Assembly (NCBI GenBank): GCA_034521465.1 | Contig: JAXHMN010000016.1 | Span: forward strand, 558,001 to 622,000 | DNA length: 64,000 nt | Direction of reading: 5' to 3' | Source of the DNA: SURF-28 sp034521465 | GTDB lineage: Bacteria > Bacteroidota > Ignavibacteria > Ignavibacteriales > Melioribacteraceae | Shown: piece by piece, positions 18,669 through 27,592 of the stretch | Layout of the letters: every line of letters starts with the position of its first letter | How positions within the stretch are numbered: position 1 is the first letter of the stretch | The notes under the pieces: generated by a model | The model's input: only the letters and a program-made list of their open reading frames with translations | Told to the model about the DNA's origin: nothing | Database searches by the model: none | Translations under genes and position numbers: made by a program

Positions 18669-19529
18669 ATGAAAGTAGGATTGATTGGTACGGGACTTAT
18701 GGGAAAACCGATTGCAAGAAAAATTAAAGACGCCGGCTACGAGTTAATGGTTTATAATCGTACGATTCAAAAAGCAAAAGATTTAGAAGAAGATGAAATT
18801 AAAGTTGCTTTATCAACTAAAGAACTTGTTGATTTTGCCGATGTAATTTTAGTTGTGCTTGCAGATTATAACGCCGTGACAAGTATGCTATTTGGAGACG
18901 ATGTAAAATATGATGGTAAAACCGTCGTACAGATGAGTACAATAACTCCAAAAGAAAGTCTGCTTTTAAAAGAAAGAGTTGAAAAGTTTGGCGGAAATTA
19001 TTTTGAAGCTCCGGTACTTGGCAGCATTCCGCAGATCTTGGATCAAAAATTAATTGTGCTTGTAGGCGGAACTGAGAAAAATAAAGTGGATCACGAAAAA
19101 TTATTTAGTTCATTCAGTAGCAAGATTGTTTTCATCGGCGAAGTTGGTAAAGCGGCTGCTATTAAACTAGCTCTGAATCAGTTGATTGCTTCCGAAACGT
19201 CTGCCTTTGCTATGAGTCTGGGCTATTTGCGTGAAATGGACGTTGATATTGATAAGTTTATGGACATCCTTAAAGGCAGCGCTCTCTATGCACCAACTTT
19301 TGAGAAGAAGCTAGGTAATTATATGCAGCGTGATTTTTCTAATCCCAATTTTCCCCTTAAGCATCTGTTAAAGGATGTTCGTTTGATGATTGATCAATTC
19401 GGACAATCGGGAATAAATACAAAGGGACTCGAAGCAATTGCCGAAATTATTAAAACCGGTTTAGATCAAAAATTATCGGAAAAAGATTATTCGTCATTAT
19501 ATAACGTTATTCATCCTGCGAAAAAATAA
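18669..19529 (+). CDS. NAD(P)-dependent beta-hydroxyacid dehydrogenase (GLYR1/HIBADH family)
   Basis: The family reduces small aldehydes or oxidises beta-hydroxyacids. The Rossmann motif VGLIGTGLMGKPIARKI is at the N-terminus, and the cofactor loop YNRT at about residue 33 favours NADP. The substrate loop FEAPVLGSIPQ replaces the usual DAPVSG. The catalytic Lys is in GKAAAIKLALNQLIA (about residue 170). The C-terminal half is the usual helical domain ending in YSSLYNVIHP. At 286 residues it is of normal length. AAGGAGG-like bases at 18655-18663 give a strong ribosome site. Glyoxylate/succinic semialdehyde reductase is the likeliest activity, but the substrate cannot be fixed from sequence. 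Confidence 0.85.
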   Translation: MKVGLIGTGLMGKPIARKIKDAGYELMVYNRTIQKAKDLEEDEIKVALSTKELVDFADVILVVLADYNAVTSMLFGDDVKYDGKTVVQMSTITPKESLLLKERVEKFGGNYFEAPVLGSIPQILDQKLIVLVGGTEKNKVDHEKLFSSFSSKIVFIGEVGKAAAIKLALNQLIASETSAFAMSLGYLREMDVDIDKFMDILKGSALYAPTFEKKLGNYMQRDFSNPNFPLKHLLKDVRLMIDQFGQSGINTKGLEAIAEIIKTGLDQKLSEKDYSSLYNVIHPAKK

Positions 19530-19573
19530 CTTGGTTTGGCTTGAGGGGAATTGTAACTAATAATAATTTGAAA

Positions 19574-21112
19574 TTATTTCGCCCATAAGGGCATTGTGTT
19601 AAAGTCAATATCAAACACAAAAACACCAATAATTAAAACAGTTGTAGCGACTAAAATAATTCCAATAATGTTTAACGCAAAACCGCATTTGACCATTTCT
19701 GTTATTTTTACTCGTTGACTTCCGAAAATTATCGCATTTGGCGGAGTTGCTACCGGCAGCATAAACGCCATAGAAGCCGAAAGTGTTGCAGTCAGCATTA
19801 GCAGCAATGGGTTAATTCCAATTGCAACCGATACTGACGCAAGAATAGGTAAGATCATTTCTGTTGTTGCAGTATTCGATGTTAGTTCAGTTAGAAAATT
19901 TATAAACATTGCAACGATTAGAATCAATAGAATAGGAGAAATGTTTCCGAGTCCAGCAAAAGAAGAACCGATATAATCGGAGAGACCGCTTGTAACAAAT
20001 CCTTTAGCCAGTGCAAAACCACCACCAAATAAAAGTATTATTCCCCAGGGAATTCTCCTGAATACCGAAGCATCTAAAATTGTTTTTGATTTTTTTACAA
20101 CACTGCGGGTTGGAATTAAAAATAAAATTAACGACATACCTATTGCAACGGTTCCATCATTAATATAATCAGGATTACCGAATAAGTTTGACCAGCCGGG
20201 TATTTGAATTATCCCAAGTTCAAGATCACTTCTAAAAATCCATAGAAATGCAGTAACCGCAAAAACAATCGAAACAACTTTTTCTTCTGTTTGAATTATT
20301 CCGATTTTCTTTTGTTCATCTTTTATTAAAGATTTGTCAATCACTAAATCTTTTGAAAAGTTGAAATAAAGCTTTGTAAGTAATATCCATGCAATCAACA
20401 ACATTATAAGTGAAATTGGCAAAGCTACAATCATCCAATCACCAAAAGCAATCTCCGGTGCATCGGGAAAAATTATTTTCAGAATTCTCGTAAATGAAAG
20501 ATTTGGGGGAGATCCGATTATTGTTGCAACTCCACCGATAGAGCAAGCATAGGCGATTCCCAGCATAAGAGCAACGGAAAAATTGTGTGTGCTTTTTTTA
20601 CCAAATTGCTCTTCTAACTGAATAAGAATTGATAAACCGATTGGCAACATCATAACAGCAGTTGCAGTATTGGAAATCCACATCGATAAAAATGCAGAGG
20701 CGATCATAAATCCGAGAATTATAAAATTCGGTTTTCCGCCGAAGAACTTTATAATACTTAACGCTATTCGTTTGTGAAGATTCCATTTCTCCATTGCGAG
20801 TGCGATTAAGAACCCACCCATGAAAAGAAAAATTGTTGAATTAAAATAAGCGGTTGCTGTTTGCTCGCCGTCAAGGATGCCTAAGAAAGGAAAAAGCGGA
20901 ACCGGGATTAAGGCGGTTGCGGCAAGAGGAATTGCTTCGGTTATCCACCAAATTGCCATCAGAGTTGCAGTAGCCGCCATCGGTTTCAGTAAAGTATTAG
21001 AGCTATCAAAATCAACGAAAATAAGTATGAAAAGAGATACGGCAAAACCAGTAATCAAACCGAAGTTCTGCAGAAAAGTACGTGATGAATTATCATTTTC
21101 AAAATCCTGCAT
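19574..21112 (-). CDS. SLC13/DASS family sodium:dicarboxylate (anion) symporter
   Basis: DASS carriers couple sodium to uptake of succinate, malate, citrate or sulfate. This 512-residue protein has about 11-12 membrane segments and both repeated SNT sodium-site motifs: ISNTATAVMMLPIGLSI in the first half and TSNTATTEMILPILASV in the second. IWWITEAIPLAATALIPVP is the family signature near residue 55. It is intact, convergent with the dehydrogenase before it, and transcribed alone. The acidic substrates of the family suit a cell with a malic enzyme, but the specificity is not readable. Confidence 0.9.
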   Translation of the reverse strand: MQDFENDNSSRTFLQNFGLITGFAVSLFILIFVDFDSSNTLLKPMAATATLMAIWWITEAIPLAATALIPVPLFPFLGILDGEQTATAYFNSTIFLFMGGFLIALAMEKWNLHKRIALSIIKFFGGKPNFIILGFMIASAFLSMWISNTATAVMMLPIGLSILIQLEEQFGKKSTHNFSVALMLGIAYACSIGGVATIIGSPPNLSFTRILKIIFPDAPEIAFGDWMIVALPISLIMLLIAWILLTKLYFNFSKDLVIDKSLIKDEQKKIGIIQTEEKVVSIVFAVTAFLWIFRSDLELGIIQIPGWSNLFGNPDYINDGTVAIGMSLILFLIPTRSVVKKSKTILDASVFRRIPWGIILLFGGGFALAKGFVTSGLSDYIGSSFAGLGNISPILLILIVAMFINFLTELTSNTATTEMILPILASVSVAIGINPLLLMLTATLSASMAFMLPVATPPNAIIFGSQRVKITEMVKCGFALNIIGIILVATTVLIIGVFVFDIDFNTMPLWAK

Positions 21113-21331
21113 AGAACTCTTATAGAGTTGAAATTAATTCATAACTTGGTTATCATTAAAATATCTATTTGAATATGTACAAACAATAACATTTATTAAA
21201 AAATAAGAAATATTGATTCTGGGAATAAAAATCATTTAAAGCAATATATAAGATTAGTATATTATAACATTGTGTGAATCCTTAAAACGGATACTGCATC
21301 ATATTTAATGAATAAAAAAGTTGGAGGAACG
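21113..21331. other. divergent intergenic region
   Basis: This gap separates the SLC13 gene (minus) from the DUF302 gene (plus). It is AT-rich, with TATATAAG near 21245 and TATATTATAAC near 21260 as possible -10 elements. I see no gene or strong repeat in it. Confidence 0.4.
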
Positions 21332-21717
21332 ATGAGTTATTACAAATCAAAAATAGTTGATTTATCTTATGAAGAAGCACTTGAAAAAGCGACTGAGGAA
21401 TTGAAAAAGTAGGATTTGGTGTCTTAACAGAAATCGATGTAAAAGAAACATTAAAAAAGAAAATTGATGTTGATTTTAGAAAGTACAAAATACTCGGCGC
21501 ATGTAATCCGCAATTTGCACACAAAGCTTTAAATGTGGAAGATAAAATCGGTGCATTGCTCCCTTGCAATGTTGTTGTTCAAGAAACCGAAAACGGAAAA
21601 GTGGAAGTCGCAATTATGAATCCGGTGGAGGCAATGTCGGTTGTTAAAAATGAAAAATTAGAACCAATAGCCGATGAAGTCAATAAGTTGCTTGAGACAG
21701 CTTTAGAGAAAATCTAA
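21332..21717 (+). CDS. DUF302 domain protein (one frameshift)
   Basis: DUF302 proteins are small, of unknown function, and common near redox and envelope genes. The ATG at 21332 follows GGAGG at 21323-21327. The frame changes near 21410, in GAAAAAGTAGG, and then reads GFGVLTEIDVKETLKKK, FRKYKILGACNPQFAHKAL, DKIGALLPCNVVVQE and MNPVEAMSVV. CNPxxAxxAL and LLPCNVVV are the family signatures. About 128 residues, which is usual. It is followed by a hairpin with a weak T tract at 21742. Confidence 0.85.
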
Positions 21718-21741
21718 GTACTAACGTTCAAAAGTATAAAT

Positions 21742-21780
21742 GAGATGTCGTCATTAAACTTGATGGCATCTCTTATATTT
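21742..21780 (+). terminator. probable terminator after the DUF302 gene
   Basis: GAGATGTCGTCA (21742-21753) pairs with TGATGGCATCTC (21761-21772), with one G-T and one mismatch, followed by TTATATTT. Confidence 0.6.
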
Positions 21781-21842
21781 CCTAATTCAATCTACAATTT
21801 CTCTATCCTTTCTTTATATTTGCACTTCGCAAAACAATATAT

Positions 21843-21886
21843 TTAACAAAAATTAACAAGATTTACGAAACTTTCTCGATTTACGA
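21843..21886 (+). repeat. short direct repeats upstream of moxR
   Basis: TTAACAA occurs at 21843-21849 and 21853-21859 (10-bp period), then GATTTACGA at 21860-21868 and 21878-21886 (18-bp period). They lie 40-80 bases before the moxR start, where a regulator of the Bat operon could bind. Confidence 0.4.
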
Positions 21887-21924
21887 GATGTCTAAAACTT
21901 TGATTTTCCTAAACAAAAGAGGGT

Positions 21925-22914
21925 ATGGAATTGGAAATAACCGAACTTAATGAAAAGATTAAACGCGAAAGCGAATTTATCGATGTTCTTTTTAATGAAA
22001 TTGGTAAAGTAATTGTCGGGCAAAAAGACATGGTCGAGCGTCTTATTATTGGATTGCTTGGTAATGGTCACGTTCTTTTGGAAGGTGTTCCCGGTCTGGC
22101 AAAAACACTTGCCATAAAATCACTTTCTACTTCGATGAAAGCAAAATTTCAAAGACTTCAATTTACACCCGACCTGCTTCCTGCCGACTTAATCGGTACA
22201 CTTATCTATAACCAAAAAGATGGAAAATTCACAATTAAAAAGGGACCGATATTTGCGAATTTCATCTTAGCTGATGAGATCAACCGGGCGCCTGCAAAAG
22301 TTCAAAGTGCTCTGCTCGAAGCAATGCAGGAACGGCAAGTTACTATCGGTGAAGAAACGTACAAATTAGAAGAACCTTTCTTAGTACTCGCAACTCAAAA
22401 CCCGATTGAGCAGGAAGGTACATATCCGCTGCCCGAAGCGCAAGTCGATAGATTTATGCTCAAAGTAAAAATTTCTTATCCCGAACGAGATGAAGAATTA
22501 AAAATTATGCGGCAAAATGTTACCGGAGAATTTCCAACCGTTAGTCCGGTTATTGATCCGGCTGATATATTAAAAGCTCGAAAACTAATTCAAGATATTT
22601 ACGTTGATGAAAAAATTGAGAAATATATTTTAGATATAGTTTTTGCAACTCGTAATCCAAAAGAATTTGGGCTAGATAACTTAACCGAATTAATAAACTA
22701 TGGTGGTTCACCAAGAGCTACAATTAATTTAGCTTTGGCTTCCCGCGCAATGGCATTTATAAAAAGAAGAGGTTATGTAATTCCCGAAGATGTGCGTGCG
22801 GTTTGCATGGATGTGATGAGACACAGAGTTGCCGTTACTTACGAAGCCGAAGCAGAAGATATTACTTCAGAAAATATTGTAACTGAAATCTTAAATAAAG
22901 TTGAAGTGCCTTAA
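21925..22914 (+). CDS. MoxR family AAA+ ATPase of the Bat operon
   Basis: MoxR ATPases act as chaperones that assemble complexes with VWA-domain partners. The intact 329-residue protein has Walker A in LLEGVPGLAKTLAIKSL (about residue 55), QFTPDLLPADLIGT, Walker B in FILADEINRAPAKVQSALLE, the sensor ATQNPIEQEGTYPLPEAQ and the C-terminal lid with GGSPRATINLALASRA. Six genes with VWA, TPR or BatD features follow on the same strand, the standard moxR-bat arrangement linked to oxygen or envelope stress in Bacteroides and Leptospira. ATG 21925 follows GAGGG. Confidence 0.95.
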   Translation: MELEITELNEKIKRESEFIDVLFNEIGKVIVGQKDMVERLIIGLLGNGHVLLEGVPGLAKTLAIKSLSTSMKAKFQRLQFTPDLLPADLIGTLIYNQKDGKFTIKKGPIFANFILADEINRAPAKVQSALLEAMQERQVTIGEETYKLEEPFLVLATQNPIEQEGTYPLPEAQVDRFMLKVKISYPERDEELKIMRQNVTGEFPTVSPVIDPADILKARKLIQDIYVDEKIEKYILDIVFATRNPKEFGLDNLTELINYGGSPRATINLALASRAMAFIKRRGYVIPEDVRAVCMDVMRHRVAVTYEAEAEDITSENIVTEILNKVEVP

Positions 22915-22929
22915 TAAACTCTCTTGCTC

Positions 22930-23003
22930 ATAATCTTACTCTTAATCTTAATCCCCGTTCATTGACTAGATTAAGAGATAAGATTACGATTAAGATTAAG
23001 ATG
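22930..23003. repeat. GATTAA-type hexamer repeat forming an imperfect hairpin
   Basis: The left arm, TAATCTTACTCTTAATCTTA at 22931-22950 plus ATC, is nearly the reverse complement of 22969-22986. The right side continues as further GATTAA units to 23002. The same hexamer family occurs at 47456-47488. It fills the moxR-DUF58 gap. Confidence 0.65.
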
Positions 23004-23007
23004 AAAT

Positions 23008-23883
23008 ATGCTTACAAAAGAATTATTAAAACAAGTTCGTCAAATTGAAATTCGTACAAAGGGACTCGTGAACGATGTCTTCTCCGGTGAATACCATTCA
23101 GTTTTCAAAGGAAGAGGAATGGAGTTCTCTGAGGTCCGAGAATATCAATTTGGTGACGATATCAGAAATATCGATTGGAATGTTACGGCACGTTTCGGAA
23201 GTCCGTTTATTAAAATTTTTGAAGAAGAACGTGAACTTACTGTGATGCTCTTAATTGATATGAGCGGCTCGCTGATGTTTGGAAGCGCGGAGAAAACGAA
23301 GAAACGGATCGCGGCTGAGCTTTCGGCCATTCTTGCATTTTCAGCATTAAAGAACAATGATAAAGTTGGACTTGTTTTATTCACAGACCAGATAGAGAAA
23401 TTTGTACCGCCGAGAAAAGGGAAGTCGCACGTTTTAAGAATCATTCGCGAAATACTTTCGTTTGAACCACGCGGCAATCAAACAAATTTAAAAGGCGCGC
23501 TTGAGTATTTCAATCATACAATAAAAAAGAAGAGCATCGCATTTTTGATCTCTGATTTTATGGATGAGGGATATGAAAAGATTATTAAGATAGTCGGTAA
23601 AAAACATGATTTGATTGGAGTAGTCTTGGAAGATCCGCGTGAAAAAGATTTACCGAAATCCGGGTTAATTAAATTCAGAGATGCTGAAACCGGTGAAATC
23701 AGATACATTGATACAAGCAGTAAAATTGTAAGAGATGAGTTTTATACATATAGAAAATTCAATGAAGAAAAGCGGAACGAACTTTTTCTGAAAAGTAGAA
23801 TAGATAAAATTGATGTTGAAACGGGTAAATCATATATAAAACCGTTGGTTGATTTTTTCCGGGTTAGAGAGAAGAGATGGTAA
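23008..23883 (+). CDS. DUF58 (VWA-like) protein of the Bat operon
   Basis: DUF58 proteins are the usual partner of MoxR and carry a von Willebrand A-like fold. Here VREYQFGDDIRNIDWNVTA (about residues 46-64) is the DUF58 signature. LLIDMSGSLMFGS is a metal-ion site of DxSxS type. Then come VGLVLFTDQIEKFVPPRKGK and FLISDFMDEGYE. There is no signal peptide or membrane segment, so it is cytoplasmic. At 291 residues it is complete. The next gene overlaps its end by 7 bases. It probably binds the MoxR hexamer. Confidence 0.92.
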   Translation: MLTKELLKQVRQIEIRTKGLVNDVFSGEYHSVFKGRGMEFSEVREYQFGDDIRNIDWNVTARFGSPFIKIFEEERELTVMLLIDMSGSLMFGSAEKTKKRIAAELSAILAFSALKNNDKVGLVLFTDQIEKFVPPRKGKSHVLRIIREILSFEPRGNQTNLKGALEYFNHTIKKKSIAFLISDFMDEGYEKIIKIVGKKHDLIGVVLEDPREKDLPKSGLIKFRDAETGEIRYIDTSSKIVRDEFYTYRKFNEEKRNELFLKSRIDKIDVETGKSYIKPLVDFFRVREKRW

Positions 23884-24821
23884 ATAAGGTTTTCCTATAC
23901 ATAAATTTATTACTGATCTTTTTTGGCAGTTCAATTTCGCAAGAGTTTCGTGTGAGAGTTGAAGCCGATTCATCAAAGTTTCTCGTCGGTGATTACATCA
24001 ATTTAAAGTGTACCGTGACTCATCAAGAGGGAATAAAGTATGTGGTTCCATCGATCAAAGATTCCTTATCTGAACTTACTTTTATAAAAGAATTACCATC
24101 AAGACAATACGATAAAGATGACAAAATAATTAAAGAGTATAATTACATCTTTTCAAAATATGATTCTGCGGGAGTAATTGTTCCGTCAGTAAAATTTTAT
24201 TACGAAACTCCGGGTGGCGAAGTTAAAACATCCTACTCAAATGAAATCGCTTTTGATGTTACTACGATGGATGTGAATCTTGAAGAGGAGATACAAGATG
24301 TAAAATCACCGATTCGAATTCCTCTCGATTGGTTATCGATTTTAATGTACGTTTTAATTTTTGTTGTTCTCGCCGGATTGGCTTATTTCATCTACAGGCA
24401 TTATATAAAGAGAAAAGAAGATGCCATAACGGCAAAACCGGAAATAATTATTCCTCCGCATGAAGAAGCGCTTAAGGCACTTCATAATTTAGAAGATGAA
24501 AAATTATGGCAGCAGGGTAAGGTAAAAGAATTTCACTCAAACATAACTCATATTATTCGTAAATATTTCGAACGTAGATTTAATTTTCTTGCTCTTGAAA
24601 TGCCCTCGTCCGATTTACTTAAACAACTAAAAGAAATTAACAGTTACGATAAACTATATTTAACCGCAGAGGAATTTTTCAACAATGCTGATATGGTGAA
24701 GTTTGCAAAATTTCAACCTATGGCTTCGGTCAATGAGCAGATGATGAAAGAGGCGTACGAAATTGTAAAAAGCACAAAAGAAGAAGTAAATCAAATAGCA
24801 AAGGAAACTGCAAATGTTTGA
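23877..24821 (+). CDS. membrane-anchored protein of the Bat operon, unknown function
   Basis: The protein has an N-terminal signal peptide (VFLYINLLLIFFGSSIS), a periplasmic beta-rich domain of about 120 residues resembling the first domain of BatD-type proteins (ADSSKFLVGDYINLKCTVTH), one membrane helix near residues 153-172 (ILMYVLIFVVLAGLAYFIY) and a cytoplasmic helical tail (HIIRKYFERRFNFLALEMPS). That tail pattern is shared with the end of BatD downstream. It overlaps DUF58 by 7 and batA by 8 bases. I do not have a family name; position and layout suggest a Bat complex subunit. Confidence 0.75.
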   Translation: MVNKVFLYINLLLIFFGSSISQEFRVRVEADSSKFLVGDYINLKCTVTHQEGIKYVVPSIKDSLSELTFIKELPSRQYDKDDKIIKEYNYIFSKYDSAGVIVPSVKFYYETPGGEVKTSYSNEIAFDVTTMDVNLEEEIQDVKSPIRIPLDWLSILMYVLIFVVLAGLAYFIYRHYIKRKEDAITAKPEIIIPPHEEALKALHNLEDEKLWQQGKVKEFHSNITHIIRKYFERRFNFLALEMPSSDLLKQLKEINSYDKLYLTAEEFFNNADMVKFAKFQPMASVNEQMMKEAYEIVKSTKEEVNQIAKETANV

Positions 24822-25820
24822 TCTCTCACTAACAAATGTTGAGTTTGCATATCCTTTTGTTCTATGGGGGTTGATTTTAATTCCATTACTTTTAGTGTGG
24901 TATTGGAAGCGAAATAAAAAACAAACTCCAGATATTACTTATTCTTCGCTTAAAGTTTTCAGCGGACTAAAACCTACACTTCGTGAAAGACTTCGTCATC
25001 TTCCATATATTTTAAGGATGCTCGCACTCGCGTTTTTTATTGTTGCTCTTGCACGCCCGCAAACCTATTCCACCGGAGAAAGTATATATACCGAAGGAAT
25101 TGATATTGCAATGGTACTCGATATCTCCGGGAGTATGCTTGCAGAAGATTTTGAACCGAACAGACTTGAAGCAGCAAAGAACGTTATCAACGATTTTGTT
25201 CAAGGAAGAGTTAGCGATAAAATTGGATTAGTAGTTTTTGCACGTGACAGTTTTACTCAATGCCCGCTTACAATAGACTATCCCGTACTTAGAAATTTGT
25301 TAAAAGATATTGAGAGCGGAATGATAACCGACGGAACTGCAATCGGGAATGCAATAGCAAATGGTGTAAACAGATTAAAAGACAGTGATGCAAAAAGTAA
25401 AGTGATGATTCTAATTACTGATGGCGTTAACAATGCAGGAGAAGTTGATCCATTGACCGCTGCCCAGATTGCAGAATCATTTGGAATTAGAATATATTCA
25501 ATTGGTGTTGGAACCAAAGGTGAAGCGCCTTATCCTTTTCAAACACCGTTTGGAACACGCTATCAAATGGTACCCGTTGAAATTGATGAAGAGTTATTAC
25601 AGCAAGTTTCCGCAACAACCGGGGCAGATATTTTCGTGCGACCAATAATGAAGCTTTGAAAAATATTTACGAAGAAATTGACGAGCTCGAAAAGAGCAGA
25701 GTTGAAGTTCTTTCTTACAGAAACACAAAAGAATTATTTTATTCTTGGGTTGGTGCAGGATTATTGCTGTTATTAATTGAACTTGGTTTAATCAGAACAT
25801 ATTTAAGAAGACTACCTTGA
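24814..25820 (+). CDS. batA: BatA, VWA-domain membrane protein (one frameshift)
   Basis: BatA is an inner-membrane VWA protein of the aerotolerance operon. Two N-terminal membrane segments (FVLWGLILIPLLLVWYW and YILRMLALAFFIVALARP) come before the VWA domain with the metal-ion motif MVLDISGSMLAEDFEPNR, RVSDKIGLVVFARDSFTQCP, GTAIGNAIANGVNRL and ILITDGVNNAGEVDP. The frame changes near 25640, where one base is lost, to ATNNEALKNIYEEIDEL and a C-terminal helix YSWVGAGLLLLLIELGLI. The stop TGA 25818-25820 overlaps the TTG start of batB. About 335 residues. Confidence 0.93.
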
Positions 25821-26866
25821 GTACATTTAGATTTGCACATAGCGAATATCTTTACTTCCTCTACTTGATACCGGTATTTATATTCATTTATTGGTTGACG
25901 CAAAGAAATAACAACAAGCAATTGAGTGAATTTGCATCCGATAAAATGCGAAAAATCCTTATGCCGTATTACAGCAAAGTAAAAGGATTCGTTAAATATG
26001 GGCTGGTGACTTTCAGCTTTGTGTTACTGGTCTTTGCACTGGCAAACCCGCAAGTTGGCTCAAAGGTTGAAGAAGTAAAGCAAGCCGGAATTGACGTTTA
26101 TATTTTGCTTGATGTTTCAAATAGTATGAAAGCCGAAGATATTAAACCGAATAGATTAGATAAAGCTAAACACGAAATCTCCAAATTAATTAATCGTTTA
26201 CGCGGGGATAGAATTGGATTGATAGTTTTTGCAGGACAAGCATTTGTGCAATTTCCATTAACGACAGACTATTCGGCCGCCGATATGTTTCTTACTGCCG
26301 TAGATCATGAGACAGTTCCGCAGCAAGGAACGGCAATTGCACCGGCAATTGAATTAGCGTTGCAATCTTTCAAACATGATGAAGAAACGCAGAAAGCAAT
26401 TGTGATAATTACCGATGGTGAAGATCACGAAGGAAATCTAACGGAAATGGTTGAAGAAGCAATTGACGAAGGAGTTGTTACTTATACTATCGGAATGGGG
26501 TCTCCAACCGGTTCGCCGATCCCGGTTTATAATTCCGCCGGACAAAGAATTGATTATAAAAAAGATAGAGACGGCAAAGTTGTATTAACTAAACTGGATG
26601 AGAATACACTGCAAGAAATAGCAAGAGTCGGTAACGGCAGTTACTACAGAAGTTCAAATTCAAGTGACGAACTGGAATTAATATACAATGATCTTTCAAA
26701 ACTTGAGGAAACCGAATACGGCACTACACGTATAACAGATTATGAAGATAGATATTATTATTTTTTGATCCCGGCACTAATTTTACTAATTGCCGAACTC
26801 TTTATTTCACAAAGAAAATCTCAGCTCTTTAAAAGAATTGAAGAGAGGGAGGTTAGAGAAACATGA
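25817..26866 (+). CDS. batB: BatB, VWA-domain membrane protein
   Basis: It is a paralogue of BatA with the same plan: an N-terminal helix (YLYFLYLIPVFIFIYWL), a second helix (YGLVTFSFVLLVFALANP), a VWA domain (ILLDVSNSMKAEDIKPNR, GDRIGLIVFAGQAFVQFP, QQGTAIAPAIELAL, IIITDGEDHEGN) and a C-terminal helix (YYYFLIPALILLIAELFI). The TTG start at 25817 overlaps the batA stop by 4 bases, and its stop overlaps the batC ATG by 4 bases, so translation is chained. Intact at 349 residues. Confidence 0.94.
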   Translation: MSTFRFAHSEYLYFLYLIPVFIFIYWLTQRNNNKQLSEFASDKMRKILMPYYSKVKGFVKYGLVTFSFVLLVFALANPQVGSKVEEVKQAGIDVYILLDVSNSMKAEDIKPNRLDKAKHEISKLINRLRGDRIGLIVFAGQAFVQFPLTTDYSAADMFLTAVDHETVPQQGTAIAPAIELALQSFKHDEETQKAIVIITDGEDHEGNLTEMVEEAIDEGVVTYTIGMGSPTGSPIPVYNSAGQRIDYKKDRDGKVVLTKLDENTLQEIARVGNGSYYRSSNSSDELELIYNDLSKLEETEYGTTRITDYEDRYYYFLIPALILLIAELFISQRKSQLFKRIEEREVRET

Positions 26867-27582
26867 AAAAGGCCATATTAATTTTATTCTTGGTAACCGG
26901 AGTTCTCAATGGACAAAGTATTCGTTCACTCAATAATACGGGTGTTGATAAATACGAAGAGAAGGAATATTCGGAAGCGGAAGTTAATTTTAAGAAAGCA
27001 ATAGAAGAAAGCGCCGAAACTTTTGAATCCCAATACAACTTGGGCTCTGCTTTGTATAAGCAAGAGCGATATGAAGAGGCAATAAAAAGTTATCAAAATG
27101 CTCTTGCCTTAGCTGAATCAGAAAATCAAAAATCCCAAATATTTTATAATCAAGGCAACGCTTTGTTGAAAGGACAGAAACTTCAAGAGAGTATTGAAGC
27201 ATATAAGGAAGCACTGAAAATTAATCCTAACGATCTTGAAGCAAAGTACAATTTATCTTACGCACTAGAGATGATGAAAAATCAACAGAATCAAGATCAG
27301 CAGCAGAACCAAGACAATCAGGACAAAAATAAAGAGCAGAATAAAGACCAGCAAAATCAAGATCAAAACCAGGACCAAAATAAAGACCAACAAGATCAAA
27401 ATAATCAGAATCAACAAAACCAAAACGATCAGCAGCAAGATCAACAGCAGCAACCGAAAGATCAAATTTCCAAAGAAGAAGCACAGCGTATTTTGCAGGC
27501 ACTTAAAAACAATGAAACCGATATTCAAAAAGAACTACGAAAGAAAAAAGGTAAAGCGACCAAAAGTGCAAAAGATTGGTGA
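26863..27582 (+). CDS. batC: BatC, TPR protein with Gln/Asn/Asp-rich tail
   Basis: A signal peptide (AILILFLVTGVLNGQS) is followed by about three TPR units between residues 20 and 135 (NTGVDKYEEKEYSEAEVNF, YNLGSALYKQERYEEAI, YNQGNALLKGQKLQESIEAY, YNLSYALEMM). Residues about 138-203 are a run of Gln, Asn, Asp and Lys with almost no hydrophobic residue. A short charged end contains QRILQALKNNETDIQKELRK. BatC proteins of other Bacteroidota show the same TPR plus polar-tail plan. It is probably periplasmic, bridging BatB and BatD. Confidence 0.88.
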   Translation: MKKAILILFLVTGVLNGQSIRSLNNTGVDKYEEKEYSEAEVNFKKAIEESAETFESQYNLGSALYKQERYEEAIKSYQNALALAESENQKSQIFYNQGNALLKGQKLQESIEAYKEALKINPNDLEAKYNLSYALEMMKNQQNQDQQQNQDNQDKNKEQNKDQQNQDQNQDQNKDQQDQNNQNQQNQNDQQQDQQQQPKDQISKEEAQRILQALKNNETDIQKELRKKKGKATKSAKDW

Positions 27583-27592
27583 TCTTCAATAA

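Noticed and set aside
27227..27528. Antisense open frames over the batC polar tail
   Set aside because: They are hydrophobic Leu/Ile/Val runs produced by complementing Gln/Asn/Asp codons, with no start signals.
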